From NCBI RefSeq assembly GCF_014451325.2, contig NZ_JACSCH020000022.1:1-64000 (forward strand): DNA of 64,000 nt, read 5' to 3'. Shown piece by piece: positions 1 through 9,061 of the stretch; the first letter of the stretch is position 1; every line of letters starts with the position of its first letter. Source of the stretch: Streptomyces sp. CB02980. Its GTDB lineage: Bacteria > Actinomycetota > Actinomycetes > Streptomycetales > Streptomycetaceae. The notes beneath the pieces are model-generated. The model saw only the letters and a program-made list of their open reading frames with translations, had not been told where the DNA came from and searched no databases. Both the position numbers and the translations under genes were made by a program.

Positions 1-1
1 C

Positions 2-3000
2 ACACTCCTGGCCCCCTACCAGGCCCACACCGTCGAACTCCCCTCCTACCCCTTCCAACGCCAGCACTACTGGCTCGCACTGGAAGCCCCCTCGGCGACG
101 CCCGGCGCGCCCCGCCCGGCGGTGCCGGCTGCCGAGTCGGCGAGCCTGCTGGGCGTGCGACTTCCGTCGTCGCCGCTCGCGCAGGCGCAGTTCGCCCCGC
201 CGCTCGACCCGTCGGCGCACCCCTGCCTCGGCGACTTCGTGGTCGGCGGGCGGCCGGTGGTCAGCGCCGGAGTGTTCGTGGAGACGCTGATCGAGGCGGT
301 CACCGAACTCGCCGGACCGGGACCGGTGTCCGTCCAGGACCTGGAGCTGCCCGTCGATCTGGCGCTCGCACCGACCGGACCCGAGCACGCGGCTCAACTC
401 ATCGTGAAGGGGGAACAGTTCGGCTACTACGCGCAGGACTCGGCCGGTGGCTGGCAGCTGCACGCGCAGGCCCGGGCCCAGTCGGGCGCGGCGGCCGCGC
501 CGACGGTGGCGCTCGCGGCGGGCGGGTCGGGCCGTGAGCTGACCGGCGACGAGCTGTACCGGCTGCTGTGGCAGCGTGCCCTGTACCTGGGCTCCGCCGC
601 TCGCTGGGTGGAGCGGATCAGGCTCGGCCGGAACGAGGCCACCGCCGAGATCCGGTCCGCGGTGCCCGGCGAGACCGAGGCGTACGTGATCCACCCCGGG
701 CTCGTCGACGCGATGTTCCAGACCGCGCTGGCCTGCTTCCCGGCGGACGGCCCGGCTCTCGTGCCGGCCGGTCTCGAACGCTTCGTCCACTACGACCGCG
801 GCGGTCCCCAGGACGGGCTCCGATGTCATGCCGAACTGTTCGATGGCGGCGCCCGGGCACGTATCCGGCTCGTCTCGGCGAACGGCCGGCTGGTGGCCGA
901 GGCCGACGGTGTACGGTTCGTCCCCGCCCTGACCCGGTCGGCGGCGGAGCCCGAGACGGCACAGGCGCCTACAACGCACCACGTACCCGCGGCGGCGCGG
1001 GCTCAGGTTCCGGCTGCCGGGGCGCGCCCGCGCGTCGTGGCCCCGGCTGCCGTCACCACGACGGCCCCGGCCGAGGTGGTCGAGGCGACACCCGCCGTGG
1101 AGCCCGAGGCGGCGCGGGCGTTCGTGACCCGGACCGTCGCCCGGGCACTCGGGACGACGGCGGTGCGGCTCGACGCCAAGCAGTCGCTGCAGGCGCTCGG
1201 CCTGGACTCGCTGATCGCGATGAAGATCCGGACGACGCTGAACAAGGAGTTCGACGTCCTGCTGCCGATGGCGGCGTTCCTCGAAGGCCGCAGCACCGAG
1301 GACATCGCCGACGACATACTGGCCGCCCTCGGCTCCGGCACGGGGAGCCAGGAGGGTGCGGAGGCGGATGCCCCGCAGGCCGGCGGTGCAGCCGTCGTGG
1401 TCGAGGACGACTCCGAGCGGTACGAGCCGTTCGGTCTGACCGACCTCCAGCAGGCCTACCTCGTGGGCCGCGGCGACGCCTTCGAACTCGGCAACACCTC
1501 CACGTACTTCCAGATCGAGATCGACCTGGAGAACGTGGACCTGGACCGGCTCGGCGCGTCCTTCCGGGCGATGATCGAGCGGCACGACATGCTGCGGGCG
1601 GTCTTCACCGCCGAGGGCGAGCAGCGCATCCAGCGTGACGTCCCGGCCTATGTGATCCGGGAGACCGACGCCTCCGCGCTGGCCCCGGCCGAGCGCGAGG
1701 CCGAACTGGTCGCCGTGCACGAGGAGATGCGGCACCAGGTCTTCGACACCACGTGCTGGCCGCTGTTCGACGTGCGGGTGACCCGTGTCGACGAGCGGGT
1801 GATCCGGCTGCACGCCGGCTTCGACGCCCTGATCATCGACGGTTTCAGCACGTCGATCCTGTTCAAGGAGTGGGCGGCGCACTACCGCGGTGAGACGCTG
1901 CCCGAACTGCGGCTGCACTACCGGGACTACGTCAGGGAGGCCCGCGCCCTGGAGGCCGGACCGGAGTACGACCGGGCGCTCGCCTACTGGCGTGACCGTC
2001 TCGACACCCTGCCGCCCGCGCCCCAGCTGCCGCTGGCCGTCAGCCCGTCGAGCCTGGACCGGCCGGTGTTCAACCACCGTGGCGCGACCCTGGCCAAGGA
2101 GGACTGGGACCGGTTCAAGCAGCACGCGACGGCGGCCGGGGTCAGCCCGTCGGCGGCCCTGTGCACCGCGTACGCGCAGGTCATCGCGGAGTGGAGTGCC
2201 ACTCCCGACTTCTCCCTGAACCTGCTCTACTTCAACCGGCTGCCGCTGCACCCGCAGGTCGGTGACGTCATCGGTCAGTTCTCCACGACGCTGATGCTGG
2301 AGATCCGCGACTCGGCGACCGACTCGTTCGCCGCCCGCGCCTCCGCGGTCCAGAGCCGGCTGTGGAGCGACATGGAGCACAGCCAGGTCAGCGGTGTGCA
2401 GGTGCTCCGGGAGCTGAACCGGGCGCGCGGCGCCTCGGTGCGGGCCGCCGCGCCGGTCGTCTTCACCAGCCTGGTGAACATGGCCGGTCAGCAGGACGGC
2501 GAGCGCGGTGGAGTCGTGCAGTACCTCACCGGGATCGGTGAGAACGGCCGCCAGGTGAGCAGCTCGGTCCGCACCCCGCAGGTGTGGCTGGACCATCAGG
2601 CGGTCGAGGAGGCCGGTGAGCTCCTCCTGAACTGGGACGTGATCGAGGAGCTGTTCCCTGCGGGCTGCATCGACGCGATGTTCGCCGCGTACCAGCGGAC
2701 GCTGCGCGATCTGTCCCGCGACCCGGCGGCCTGGCAGCGGCCCAGGCCCGCGCTCGCACCCGTCGCCGACCTGGACGTACGGGCCGAGGCCAACGCCACC
2801 GACGGGCCGGTGCCCGACGGACTGCTGCACGACGCCGTGCTCGCGCGGGCGGCGGAGACGCCCGACGCGCCCGCGGTCGTCACGGGGTCGCTGACCCTGA
2901 CGTACGCGGATCTCGAGCGCAGGTCCCACCGGGTGGGTCACCGGCTGCGCGCGCTGGGGGCCGGCCCCGGTGACCTGGTCGGCATCGTCATGGACAAGGG

Positions 3001-5410
3001 CTGGGAGCAGGTCGTCGCGGCCCTCGGCATCCTGCGGGCGGGTGCGGCGTACGTGCCGATCGACGCCCGGGTGCCCGCCGAGCGGCTGCATGTGCTGCTC
3101 GACAGCGCCGGGATCAGCCGGGTGGTCACCCAGCCGTGGGTGGACGACATCGCCGACTGGCCGCAGGGCGTGGCCAGGACCGTGGTGCGGGCCGACGAAG
3201 GGGCCGGCGAGCAGGGCGACGGCGCGGGCCGGGAGCCGGGTGGCGATCTCGAGCCGCTCGGGCCGTCCGGTGCCAAGCCCACCGACCTCGCCTATGTGAT
3301 CTTCACGTCGGGCTCCACCGGGCTGCCCAAGGGCGTGATGATCGAGCACGGCGCGGCCCTGAACACGATCGTCGACGTCAACGAGCGCTATCGCGTCACC
3401 GCGGCAGACCGGGCCCTCGGCCTCTCCGCGATGCACTTCGACCTGTCGGTCTACGACGTCTTCGGACTCCTTTCGGCGGGCGGCGCCCTGGTGCTGCCCG
3501 AGCCGTCGGCGCACCGCGAGCCCGCCCGCTGGGCGGAGCTCGTCACCGAGCACGGGGTGACGATCTGGAACAGCGTGCCCGCGCTGATGGAGATGTTCAC
3601 CGAGCACGCCCTCGCGAACCGGCTCACCGGGCTGCCGCTGCGGCTGGTCATGATGAGCGGGGACTGGATCCCGGTGAACCTTCCGGGCCGGATCCGGCTG
3701 CTCCTCGAGGACGCCGAGCTGTGGAGCCTCGGCGGCGCCACCGAGGCGTCGATCTGGTCGATCCTGCACCCCATCGGGGAGGTCAACGAGGACTGCGTGA
3801 GCATCCCCTACGGCAAGGCGATGCGTAACCAGCGCTTCCACGTGCTCGACGGCGCGATGCGGCCGTGCCCCGTGTGGGTGCCCGGCGACCTCTACATCGC
3901 CGGGGTCGGTCTGGCCCGCGGGTATCTGAACGACGAGGCCAAGACCAGCGCCGCCTTCCTGCACCACCCGGTCACCGGTGAGCGGCTCTACCGCACCGGC
4001 GACCTGGGACGCTTCCTGCCGGACGGCACCATCGAGTTCCTCGGCCGCCAGGACTCGCAGGTCAAGATCCAGGGCTACCGCATCGAACTGGGCGAGGTGG
4101 AGGCCGCTCTCACCCAGTGCGAGGGCGTACGGGCCGCCGCGGTCGTCGCGGCGGGCGAGCAGCACGGGCCCAAGCGGCTGATCGCGTACGTCGTCCTCGA
4201 CGACGGGCGCGACGACACCGAGCAGCGGATCACCGAGTCGCTGCGCAAGGTGGTCCCGCAGCACCTGGTGCCGCAGCGCATCCTCGTCCTGGACGAGCTG
4301 CCGCTCAGCGACAACGGCAAGGTCAACCGGGCGGCGCTGCCCGCACCCGACGAGGTCGCCGTCGAAGGCGCCGGCTTCGTCGCCCCCCGCGACGAGGTGG
4401 AACGCCGACTCGCGGAGATCTGGGCGGAGTTCTTCGGTGTCACCGATATCGGGGTGACGGCGAGCTTCTTCGACCTCGGCGGGGACTCGCTGCTCGCGGT
4501 GCGTCTGATGGCCAGGATCGCCCGCGGTCTGGGCCGCAGCCTTCCGCTGTCCAGCCTCTTCGCCCGGCCGACGATCGAGCTGCTCGCCCAGGCGGTCCGG
4601 GAGGCCGGCAGCGTCGAGGACGGCCGCAGGGCGCTCGTGCCGGTACGCACCACGGGCTGGCGGACTCCGCTGGTGTTCGTCCACCCGGTCGGCGGTGACG
4701 TGCTCTGCTACGCGGAACTCGCCGAACTCCTTGGCCACGACCAGCCGTTCTACGCGCTGCAGCTCCCGGACACGGAGCTGCTGAGCGTCGAGGACATGGC
4801 CGCCCACTACGTCGCCGCGGTCCGTGAGGCGCTGCCCGACGGCCCGTACCGGGTCGGCGGCTGGTCGATGGGTGGCGTGATCGCCCTGGAGATGGCGGCC
4901 CAGCTCACCGCGGCGGGGGCCGAGGTGGAGCTGCTCGCCGTGGTCGACCTGATGGAGCGGCCCGGCCCGGCCGAGGGTGCGCCGGTCTCCGACGAGGTGC
5001 TGCTGTCCTGGTTCGCCCGGGATCTCGCGGGCCTCGCCGGGGTGGAGTGGGAGCTGCCGGCCGAGGCGTTCGACGGCCGTCCGCCGGTGGAGGTGCTGCA
5101 CGCCGAGGCACGTGCGGCGGGGGCGTTGTCGGAGGACATCGACCTCGACACGCTGAGCTCCATCGTCGGCCGGTTCCAGAGCAACTACCGTGCCCTGCTG
5201 CGGTACGCGCCCAGCGCCTTCGCCGGCCGGGTGCTGTCGCTGCGGGCGGCGGACGGCGGCGCGTCCGTCGACACCGCGTCCCGCTGGATGGAGTACTTCC
5301 CCGGCGACGCCGCCCTCGTCGACGTACCCGGCGACCACTACACGGTGATGCGCGGTGAGCGGCTGCGGGTCCTGGCGGACGAGCTGCGCCGGGCTCTCGA
5401 CTCCAACTGA
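2..5410 (+). CDS. Hybrid PKS-NRPS, terminal modules (5' end outside window)
   Basis: The frame is open from the left edge and starts upstream of it. The first residues match the post-AT linker of a type I PKS (LPSYPFQRQHYWL). Domains follow in order. A dehydratase-fold domain has its histidine at nt 218 in HPCLGDFVVG and its aspartate in HPGLVDAMFQ near nt 707. An ACP carries GLDSL with the serine at 1208. A heterocyclisation (Cy) domain at about 1430-2740 has the DxxxxDGFS motif at 1823. An adenylation domain spans about 2840-4340. Its pocket residues read roughly DLYN-M-SLIW, the known cysteine code. A PCP has GGDSL with serine at 4487, and a thioesterase has GWSMGG with serine at 4865 and histidine at 5336. 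I infer that this protein joins a polyketide acyl chain to cysteine, closes a thiazoline and releases the acid or a cyclic product. There is no KR between DH and ACP and no oxidase domain. The product is not identifiable from this fragment. Confidence 0.95.
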   Translation, partial: TLLAPYQAHTVELPSYPFQRQHYWLALEAPSATPGAPRPAVPAAESASLLGVRLPSSPLAQAQFAPPLDPSAHPCLGDFVVGGRPVVSAGVFVETLIEAVTELAGPGPVSVQDLELPVDLALAPTGPEHAAQLIVKGEQFGYYAQDSAGGWQLHAQARAQSGAAAAPTVALAAGGSGRELTGDELYRLLWQRALYLGSAARWVERIRLGRNEATAEIRSAVPGETEAYVIHPGLVDAMFQTALACFPADGPALVPAGLERFVHYDRGGPQDGLRCHAELFDGGARARIRLVSANGRLVAEADGVRFVPALTRSAAEPETAQAPTTHHVPAAARAQVPAAGARPRVVAPAAVTTTAPAEVVEATPAVEPEAARAFVTRTVARALGTTAVRLDAKQSLQALGLDSLIAMKIRTTLNKEFDVLLPMAAFLEGRSTEDIADDILAALGSGTGSQEGAEADAPQAGGAAVVVEDDSERYEPFGLTDLQQAYLVGRGDAFELGNTSTYFQIEIDLENVDLDRLGASFRAMIERHDMLRAVFTAEGEQRIQRDVPAYVIRETDASALAPAEREAELVAVHEEMRHQVFDTTCWPLFDVRVTRVDERVIRLHAGFDALIIDGFSTSILFKEWAAHYRGETLPELRLHYRDYVREARALEAGPEYDRALAYWRDRLDTLPPAPQLPLAVSPSSLDRPVFNHRGATLAKEDWDRFKQHATAAGVSPSAALCTAYAQVIAEWSATPDFSLNLLYFNRLPLHPQVGDVIGQFSTTLMLEIRDSATDSFAARASAVQSRLWSDMEHSQVSGVQVLRELNRARGASVRAAAPVVFTSLVNMAGQQDGERGGVVQYLTGIGENGRQVSSSVRTPQVWLDHQAVEEAGELLLNWDVIEELFPAGCIDAMFAAYQRTLRDLSRDPAAWQRPRPALAPVADLDVRAEANATDGPVPDGLLHDAVLARAAETPDAPAVVTGSLTLTYADLERRSHRVGHRLRALGAGPGDLVGIVMDKGWEQVVAALGILRAGAAYVPIDARVPAERLHVLLDSAGISRVVTQPWVDDIADWPQGVARTVVRADEGAGEQGDGAGREPGGDLEPLGPSGAKPTDLAYVIFTSGSTGLPKGVMIEHGAALNTIVDVNERYRVTAADRALGLSAMHFDLSVYDVFGLLSAGGALVLPEPSAHREPARWAELVTEHGVTIWNSVPALMEMFTEHALANRLTGLPLRLVMMSGDWIPVNLPGRIRLLLEDAELWSLGGATEASIWSILHPIGEVNEDCVSIPYGKAMRNQRFHVLDGAMRPCPVWVPGDLYIAGVGLARGYLNDEAKTSAAFLHHPVTGERLYRTGDLGRFLPDGTIEFLGRQDSQVKIQGYRIELGEVEAALTQCEGVRAAAVVAAGEQHGPKRLIAYVVLDDGRDDTEQRITESLRKVVPQHLVPQRILVLDELPLSDNGKVNRAALPAPDEVAVEGAGFVAPRDEVERRLAEIWAEFFGVTDIGVTASFFDLGGDSLLAVRLMARIARGLGRSLPLSSLFARPTIELLAQAVREAGSVEDGRRALVPVRTTGWRTPLVFVHPVGGDVLCYAELAELLGHDQPFYALQLPDTELLSVEDMAAHYVAAVREALPDGPYRVGGWSMGGVIALEMAAQLTAAGAEVELLAVVDLMERPGPAEGAPVSDEVLLSWFARDLAGLAGVEWELPAEAFDGRPPVEVLHAEARAAGALSEDIDLDTLSSIVGRFQSNYRALLRYAPSAFAGRVLSLRAADGGASVDTASRWMEYFPGDAALVDVPGDHYTVMRGERLRVLADELRRALDSN

Positions 5411-5417
5411 ACCGACC

Positions 5418-5448
5418 CGGCCGGGCCGCCCCTCTGGCGGCCCGGCCG
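5418..5448 (+). terminator. Hairpin directly after the PKS-NRPS stop
   Basis: A perfect 13-bp stem (CGGCCGGGCCGCC paired with GGCGGCCCGGCCG) has a 5-nt loop and begins 8 nt after the stop codon. There is no T-tract. It may terminate transcription or set a lower level for the downstream monooxygenase. Confidence 0.6.
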
Positions 5449-5511
5449 ATCCACCCCGGACCGGTCCTTCGGGTTCCACGGGTCCAGGTCCAAGAAGTGA
5501 GGACAATCGGT

Positions 5512-6648
5512 ATGGGAATTGATCAGGCCGACCCGGCACGGCGGCAGGCCGGTGAGCGGACGAGCACGCTGCCGGCCACCGTGCCGGTCGCCGTCGTCGG
5601 AGCGGGCCAGTCCGGGCTCGCCGTCGGGTACTACCTCCGGCAGGCCGGTGTGGAGTGCGTGCTGCTCGACGCGGGCAGCGAGGTCGGAGAGACGTGGGAA
5701 CGGCGCTGGGACTCGCTGACGCTGTTCACGTCCGCGCAGTTCTCCGGGCTGCCGGGCCTGCCCTTCCCCGGTGACGGCCGGCACTACCCGGGCAAGGACG
5801 AGGTGGTGGCGTACCTGCGGGACTACGCCGAGCGGTTCGACCTGCCGGTGCTGCCGGACCACCGGGTGCTGTCGGTACGCCGGGACGGTGACGGCTATCT
5901 GCTGAGCACGACGCACGGCGACTGCCGGGCCGGGCAGGTCGTGATCGCGACCGGGGCGTTCGGCATACCCCGTCTTCCGGAGTTCGCCGCCGTGCTGAGT
6001 CCGGACGTGCCCACCCTCCACACCACCGAGTACCGGGGCCCCGCGCAGGTGGCGCCGGGGACCGTGGTGGTCGTCGGCGACGGCAACTCCGGCCGGCAGA
6101 TCGCCGCCGAGCTGTCCACGACCCACGACGTGGTGCTCAGTTGCAGCGAGGCCGTCTCGCCTCCCCTGCCGCAGACGGTCGTCGGCCGGGACATGTTCTG
6201 GTGGATGAGCGTCCTCGGGGTGATGCGCCTGCCCGTGAGCATGCAGGCGCCCGACCCGGTCGTCGGCGACCGGGTGCCCGAGCTCGTCGCGGCGGGCGGG
6301 ATCCGGACCGTGGGCCGGATCACCGCGGCCGACGGCGCCGAGCTCCTGGTCGCGGGCGGCGAGCGCGTCAAGCCGTCCACGGTGATCTGGGCGACGGGCT
6401 TCCGCACCGACTGGAGCTGGCTCGACCCGGAGATGCTCGACGACGACGGGCAGCCGCGGCACACCGAGGGCACGGGAGCCGTGCCCGGCAGCTACTACCT
6501 GGGGCTGTACCGGATGCGTACCCGCGGGTCGGCGCTGATCGGCTTCGTCGGCCGCGACGCCGAGCACGTCGCGACGGCGCTCGTCGCCACCGCCCGGGGC
6601 AAGGACACCACGACCACTCCGCCCACGACAGAAGGCCAGGCGTCATGA
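5512..6648 (+). CDS. FAD-dependent monooxygenase (CzcO/FMO-like)
   Basis: The 378-residue product is a class B flavoprotein monooxygenase. The FAD-binding motif GAGQSG sits near residue 27. A second dinucleotide motif, VGDGNSG, lies near residue 190 and would bind NAD(P)H. A late ATGFRTDWSW segment resembles the ATG-containing FMO signature. Start: an ATG at 5512 is preceded by AAGTGAGG at about the right spacing; a GTG at 5497 is possible but less well placed. The gene follows the PKS-NRPS in the same direction, so it probably oxidises that assembly-line product, for example at a sulfur, nitrogen or C-H position. That role is inferred. Its stop overlaps the next start (ATGA). Confidence 0.85.
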   Translation: MGIDQADPARRQAGERTSTLPATVPVAVVGAGQSGLAVGYYLRQAGVECVLLDAGSEVGETWERRWDSLTLFTSAQFSGLPGLPFPGDGRHYPGKDEVVAYLRDYAERFDLPVLPDHRVLSVRRDGDGYLLSTTHGDCRAGQVVIATGAFGIPRLPEFAAVLSPDVPTLHTTEYRGPAQVAPGTVVVVGDGNSGRQIAAELSTTHDVVLSCSEAVSPPLPQTVVGRDMFWWMSVLGVMRLPVSMQAPDPVVGDRVPELVAAGGIRTVGRITAADGAELLVAGGERVKPSTVIWATGFRTDWSWLDPEMLDDDGQPRHTEGTGAVPGSYYLGLYRMRTRGSALIGFVGRDAEHVATALVATARGKDTTTTPPTTEGQAS

Positions 6649-7079
6649 CCAGTGCCACCTCCACCGAACTCGATGTGCTGGGGGCGCTGTTGGCGTTCGA
6701 CTTCATCGGGTTCGCCCAGAAGTCGGCCGCTCTCGACCCCACCGGACCGCGGTACGGCCAGGCGGTCGGCACCGCCTTCGGTATCGCGGCCCGTCGGCGC
6801 TTCCCGCAGGGCGCGACGCCGCGGGAGATCGGCGACTACGTCGCGGAGGTCCTCGGCTCGCTGGACGCCGGTGCGGAGGACTTCGACCCGGCGTTCCTCC
6901 AAGGCCTGGTCGCCGCCGGACTCGACGAGGGCTCGGTGCCCGGCGGCGAGCACCCGGACCCCGAGACGACGATCCAGGCCCGGCTCGTGCTGACGCTCCG
7001 GCTGGTGCGGGAGCTGGGTCTCGACACCGACCGGCAGCGGGAGCTGCTGGCCGAGACGGCGGACCGACTGGCGGCCTGA
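6645..7079 (+). CDS. Small acidic protein coupled to the monooxygenase, unknown function
   Basis: I do not recognise this 144-residue protein. Its start overlaps the monooxygenase stop by ATGA, so the two are very likely translationally coupled. The sequence has no signal peptide, membrane segment or cysteine. It is rich in Ala, Leu, Asp and Glu and is probably all-helical. The C-terminal helix region (LVLTLRLVRELGLDT) is amphipathic. It could be an accessory or partner of the monooxygenase. That is inference from coupling only. Confidence 0.75.
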   Translation: MTSATSTELDVLGALLAFDFIGFAQKSAALDPTGPRYGQAVGTAFGIAARRRFPQGATPREIGDYVAEVLGSLDAGAEDFDPAFLQGLVAAGLDEGSVPGGEHPDPETTIQARLVLTLRLVRELGLDTDRQRELLAETADRLAA

Positions 7080-7142
7080 GCGGCCCGAGGTCACCGGACC
7101 GGGCCTGGGATCCCGGAACCGGGGCCCGAGGCCGGCGGACCG

Positions 7143-7195
7143 GGAGCGGCGCCCCGGACGGTCCTGGTGCTCCAGGACGTCCGGGGCGCCGCTCC
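7143..7195. terminator. Strong bidirectional terminator
   Basis: A 53-nt near-perfect hairpin has a 17-bp outer stem (7143-7159 with 7179-7195) and a 7-bp inner stem GTCCTGG/CCAGGAC around a TGCT loop. One base, at 7160, is bulged. It lies between convergent genes ending at 7079 (+) and 7201 (-) and would stop both transcripts. It marks a likely boundary of the PKS-NRPS transcript. Confidence 0.85.
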
Positions 7196-7200
7196 GTCGT

Positions 7201-8883
7201 TCACTCCCGGGGTGCCCCGGACCCCGTGGGCGCCTGCGCGTCGGAGTCACCCGGGCCCGGGAGCCAGACGTCCAGCGCCCCTTCCGCGTACAGGGTCCGT
7301 ACGGCCAGCTTGTCGTACTTGCCGACGCTGGTCTTGGGCACCGCCTCCACGAAGGACCACCGCTCCGGCACCCACCAGCGTGCCACCCGCCCGGTCAGGA
7401 ACTCCCGCAGCTCGTCCCCGTGGGCCTCGGCGCCCGGCACCAACGACACGCAGGCCAGCGGGCGTTCCTCCCAGCGCGGGTCGGGCACACCGACCACGAT
7501 CGCTTCGAGGACCGCGGGGTGCTCGATGATCGCGTTCTCCAGCTCGATGGTGGAGATCCACTCGCCGCCGCTCTTGATGCCGTCCTTGAGCCGGTCGCTG
7601 ACCACCACCCAGCCGCCCGGCTCGATCACGCCCAGGTCGCCGGTGCGCAGCCAGCCGTCGTGGAACTTCTCGGGGGAGTCCGGGGTGTTGTAGTACGAGC
7701 CGGTGACCCAGGGCCCGCGCAGCTCCAGTTCGCCCACCGAGGTTCCGTCCCACGGCTGTTCGGTGCCGTCCTCGGCGATCAGCCGTACGTCGACGTAGGG
7801 CATCACCCGGCCGCTCTTGGCCAGCCAGCCGACCTCCTCCTCGTCGGGGGTGCCGTACGGGGGGACCGCGAAGGTGGCGAGGGGGCTGGTCTCGGTGAGG
7901 CCCCAGCCCTGTGTCAGGAGGACCCCGTAGCGGTCCTTGAGCTGTTGCAGCAGGGCGCGCGGCGGGGTCGCGCCGCCGCAGCCCGCGAGCCGCACGCTGC
8001 TCAGGTCCAGCGGGTGCTGTTCGCCGTGGTGGACCAGGCTGTTCCAGATCGTGCAGATCGCGGCCACCGCGGTGGGCCGCTCCTCGTTGATGATGCGGAC
8101 CAGGTCCGGGGTGTGCAGCTGCCGGCCGTTCATGATCAGGTCGGAGCCCGCCAGCCAGGCGGAGTACGGCCATCCCCAGGCGTTGGCGTGGAACATCGGC
8201 ACGATCGGCAGGACGCGGTCGCCGTCGTGCATCGCGAAGCCGGAGCCGCCCGAGACGCCGAGGGTGTGCAGGGAGATCGAGCGGTGGCTGTAGGCCACGC
8301 CCTTGGGGTCCCCGGTGGTGCCGGTGGTGTAGCAGAGCGCGGCCGCCTCCCGCTCGTCCAGGTCGGGCCAGACATAGCCGGGCCGCTCGGCCGCGAGGAG
8401 ATCGTCCCAGCGGTGCACGGCGATGTGCCCGGGCAGGTCGACCTCCGGCGGGCCGCCGATGACGACCACGTGGCGTACGCTGCCGAGCCGGTCGCGCAGG
8501 GGGATGAGCATGTCCTGGAGGGTCGAGTCGACCAGGAGGACGGAGTCCTCGGCGTGCTCGACGATGTAGCCCAACTGGTCGGGGTGGAGGCGGAGGTTGA
8601 GCGTGTGCAGTACGGCGCCCATGCTCGGTACGGCGAGATAGGCCACCAGGTGTTCGGGGGTGTTCCAGGCGAGCGTGGCGACGCGCTCGCCGATCTGCAC
8701 TCCCAACCTGGCTATTGCTGCGGCGAGTTGTTCGGCCTGGGCGGCGATGTCGGCGAAGGTCTGTAAGGACCGTTCGTTCTGTGCGTCGGCACATCGGATC
8801 ACCCGGCTGTCTGCGTAGACGCGTTGCCCGTGCGCGAGGAGGTCACGGACGAGCAGCTCGCGGTCCTGCATGGTGCTCTTCAT
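7201..8883 (-). CDS. Acyl-CoA ligase (fatty-acid/aryl-CoA synthetase family)
   Basis: The 560-residue protein belongs to the ANL adenylate-forming family. It has the P-loop-like YTTGTTGDPKG, the mid-domain QGWGLTETSP, the hinge region WLRTGDLG and DRLKDGIKSGGEWIS, and a C-terminal catalytic lysine context TSVGKYDK. This profile is typical of medium or long-chain acyl-CoA synthetases that make acyl-AMP and then acyl-CoA. The ATG at 8883 follows AAGGGG. It is antiparallel to the PKS-NRPS and lies past a terminator, so a role in supplying a starter acyl-CoA to the assembly line is only a guess. The last 25 residues are a proline- and glycine-rich tail. Confidence 0.9.
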   Translation of the reverse strand: MKSTMQDRELLVRDLLAHGQRVYADSRVIRCADAQNERSLQTFADIAAQAEQLAAAIARLGVQIGERVATLAWNTPEHLVAYLAVPSMGAVLHTLNLRLHPDQLGYIVEHAEDSVLLVDSTLQDMLIPLRDRLGSVRHVVVIGGPPEVDLPGHIAVHRWDDLLAAERPGYVWPDLDEREAAALCYTTGTTGDPKGVAYSHRSISLHTLGVSGGSGFAMHDGDRVLPIVPMFHANAWGWPYSAWLAGSDLIMNGRQLHTPDLVRIINEERPTAVAAICTIWNSLVHHGEQHPLDLSSVRLAGCGGATPPRALLQQLKDRYGVLLTQGWGLTETSPLATFAVPPYGTPDEEEVGWLAKSGRVMPYVDVRLIAEDGTEQPWDGTSVGELELRGPWVTGSYYNTPDSPEKFHDGWLRTGDLGVIEPGGWVVVSDRLKDGIKSGGEWISTIELENAIIEHPAVLEAIVVGVPDPRWEERPLACVSLVPGAEAHGDELREFLTGRVARWWVPERWSFVEAVPKTSVGKYDKLAVRTLYAEGALDVWLPGPGDSDAQAPTGSGAPRE

Positions 8884-9061
8884 GGTGCGGCCCCTTGGAG
8901 GTTGCGCCGTCAGAAGGGCGGAGCCGGCCCCGAGGGTGGAGCCGGCTCCGAGGGTGGCTGACGGCTCTGAGGGTGGTGAGGGTGAGGCGGGGGACGCCGA
9001 GAGTGGGTGACGGCAGGGCGCCGTCACCCACGTCTGCCTGGCCCGGGGCCAGTGCGTCGGA

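Noticed and set aside
7201..8883. Acyl-CoA ligase as the loading enzyme of the PKS-NRPS
   Set aside because: It is on the opposite strand beyond a strong bidirectional terminator, and loading domains are outside the window. There is no direct support.
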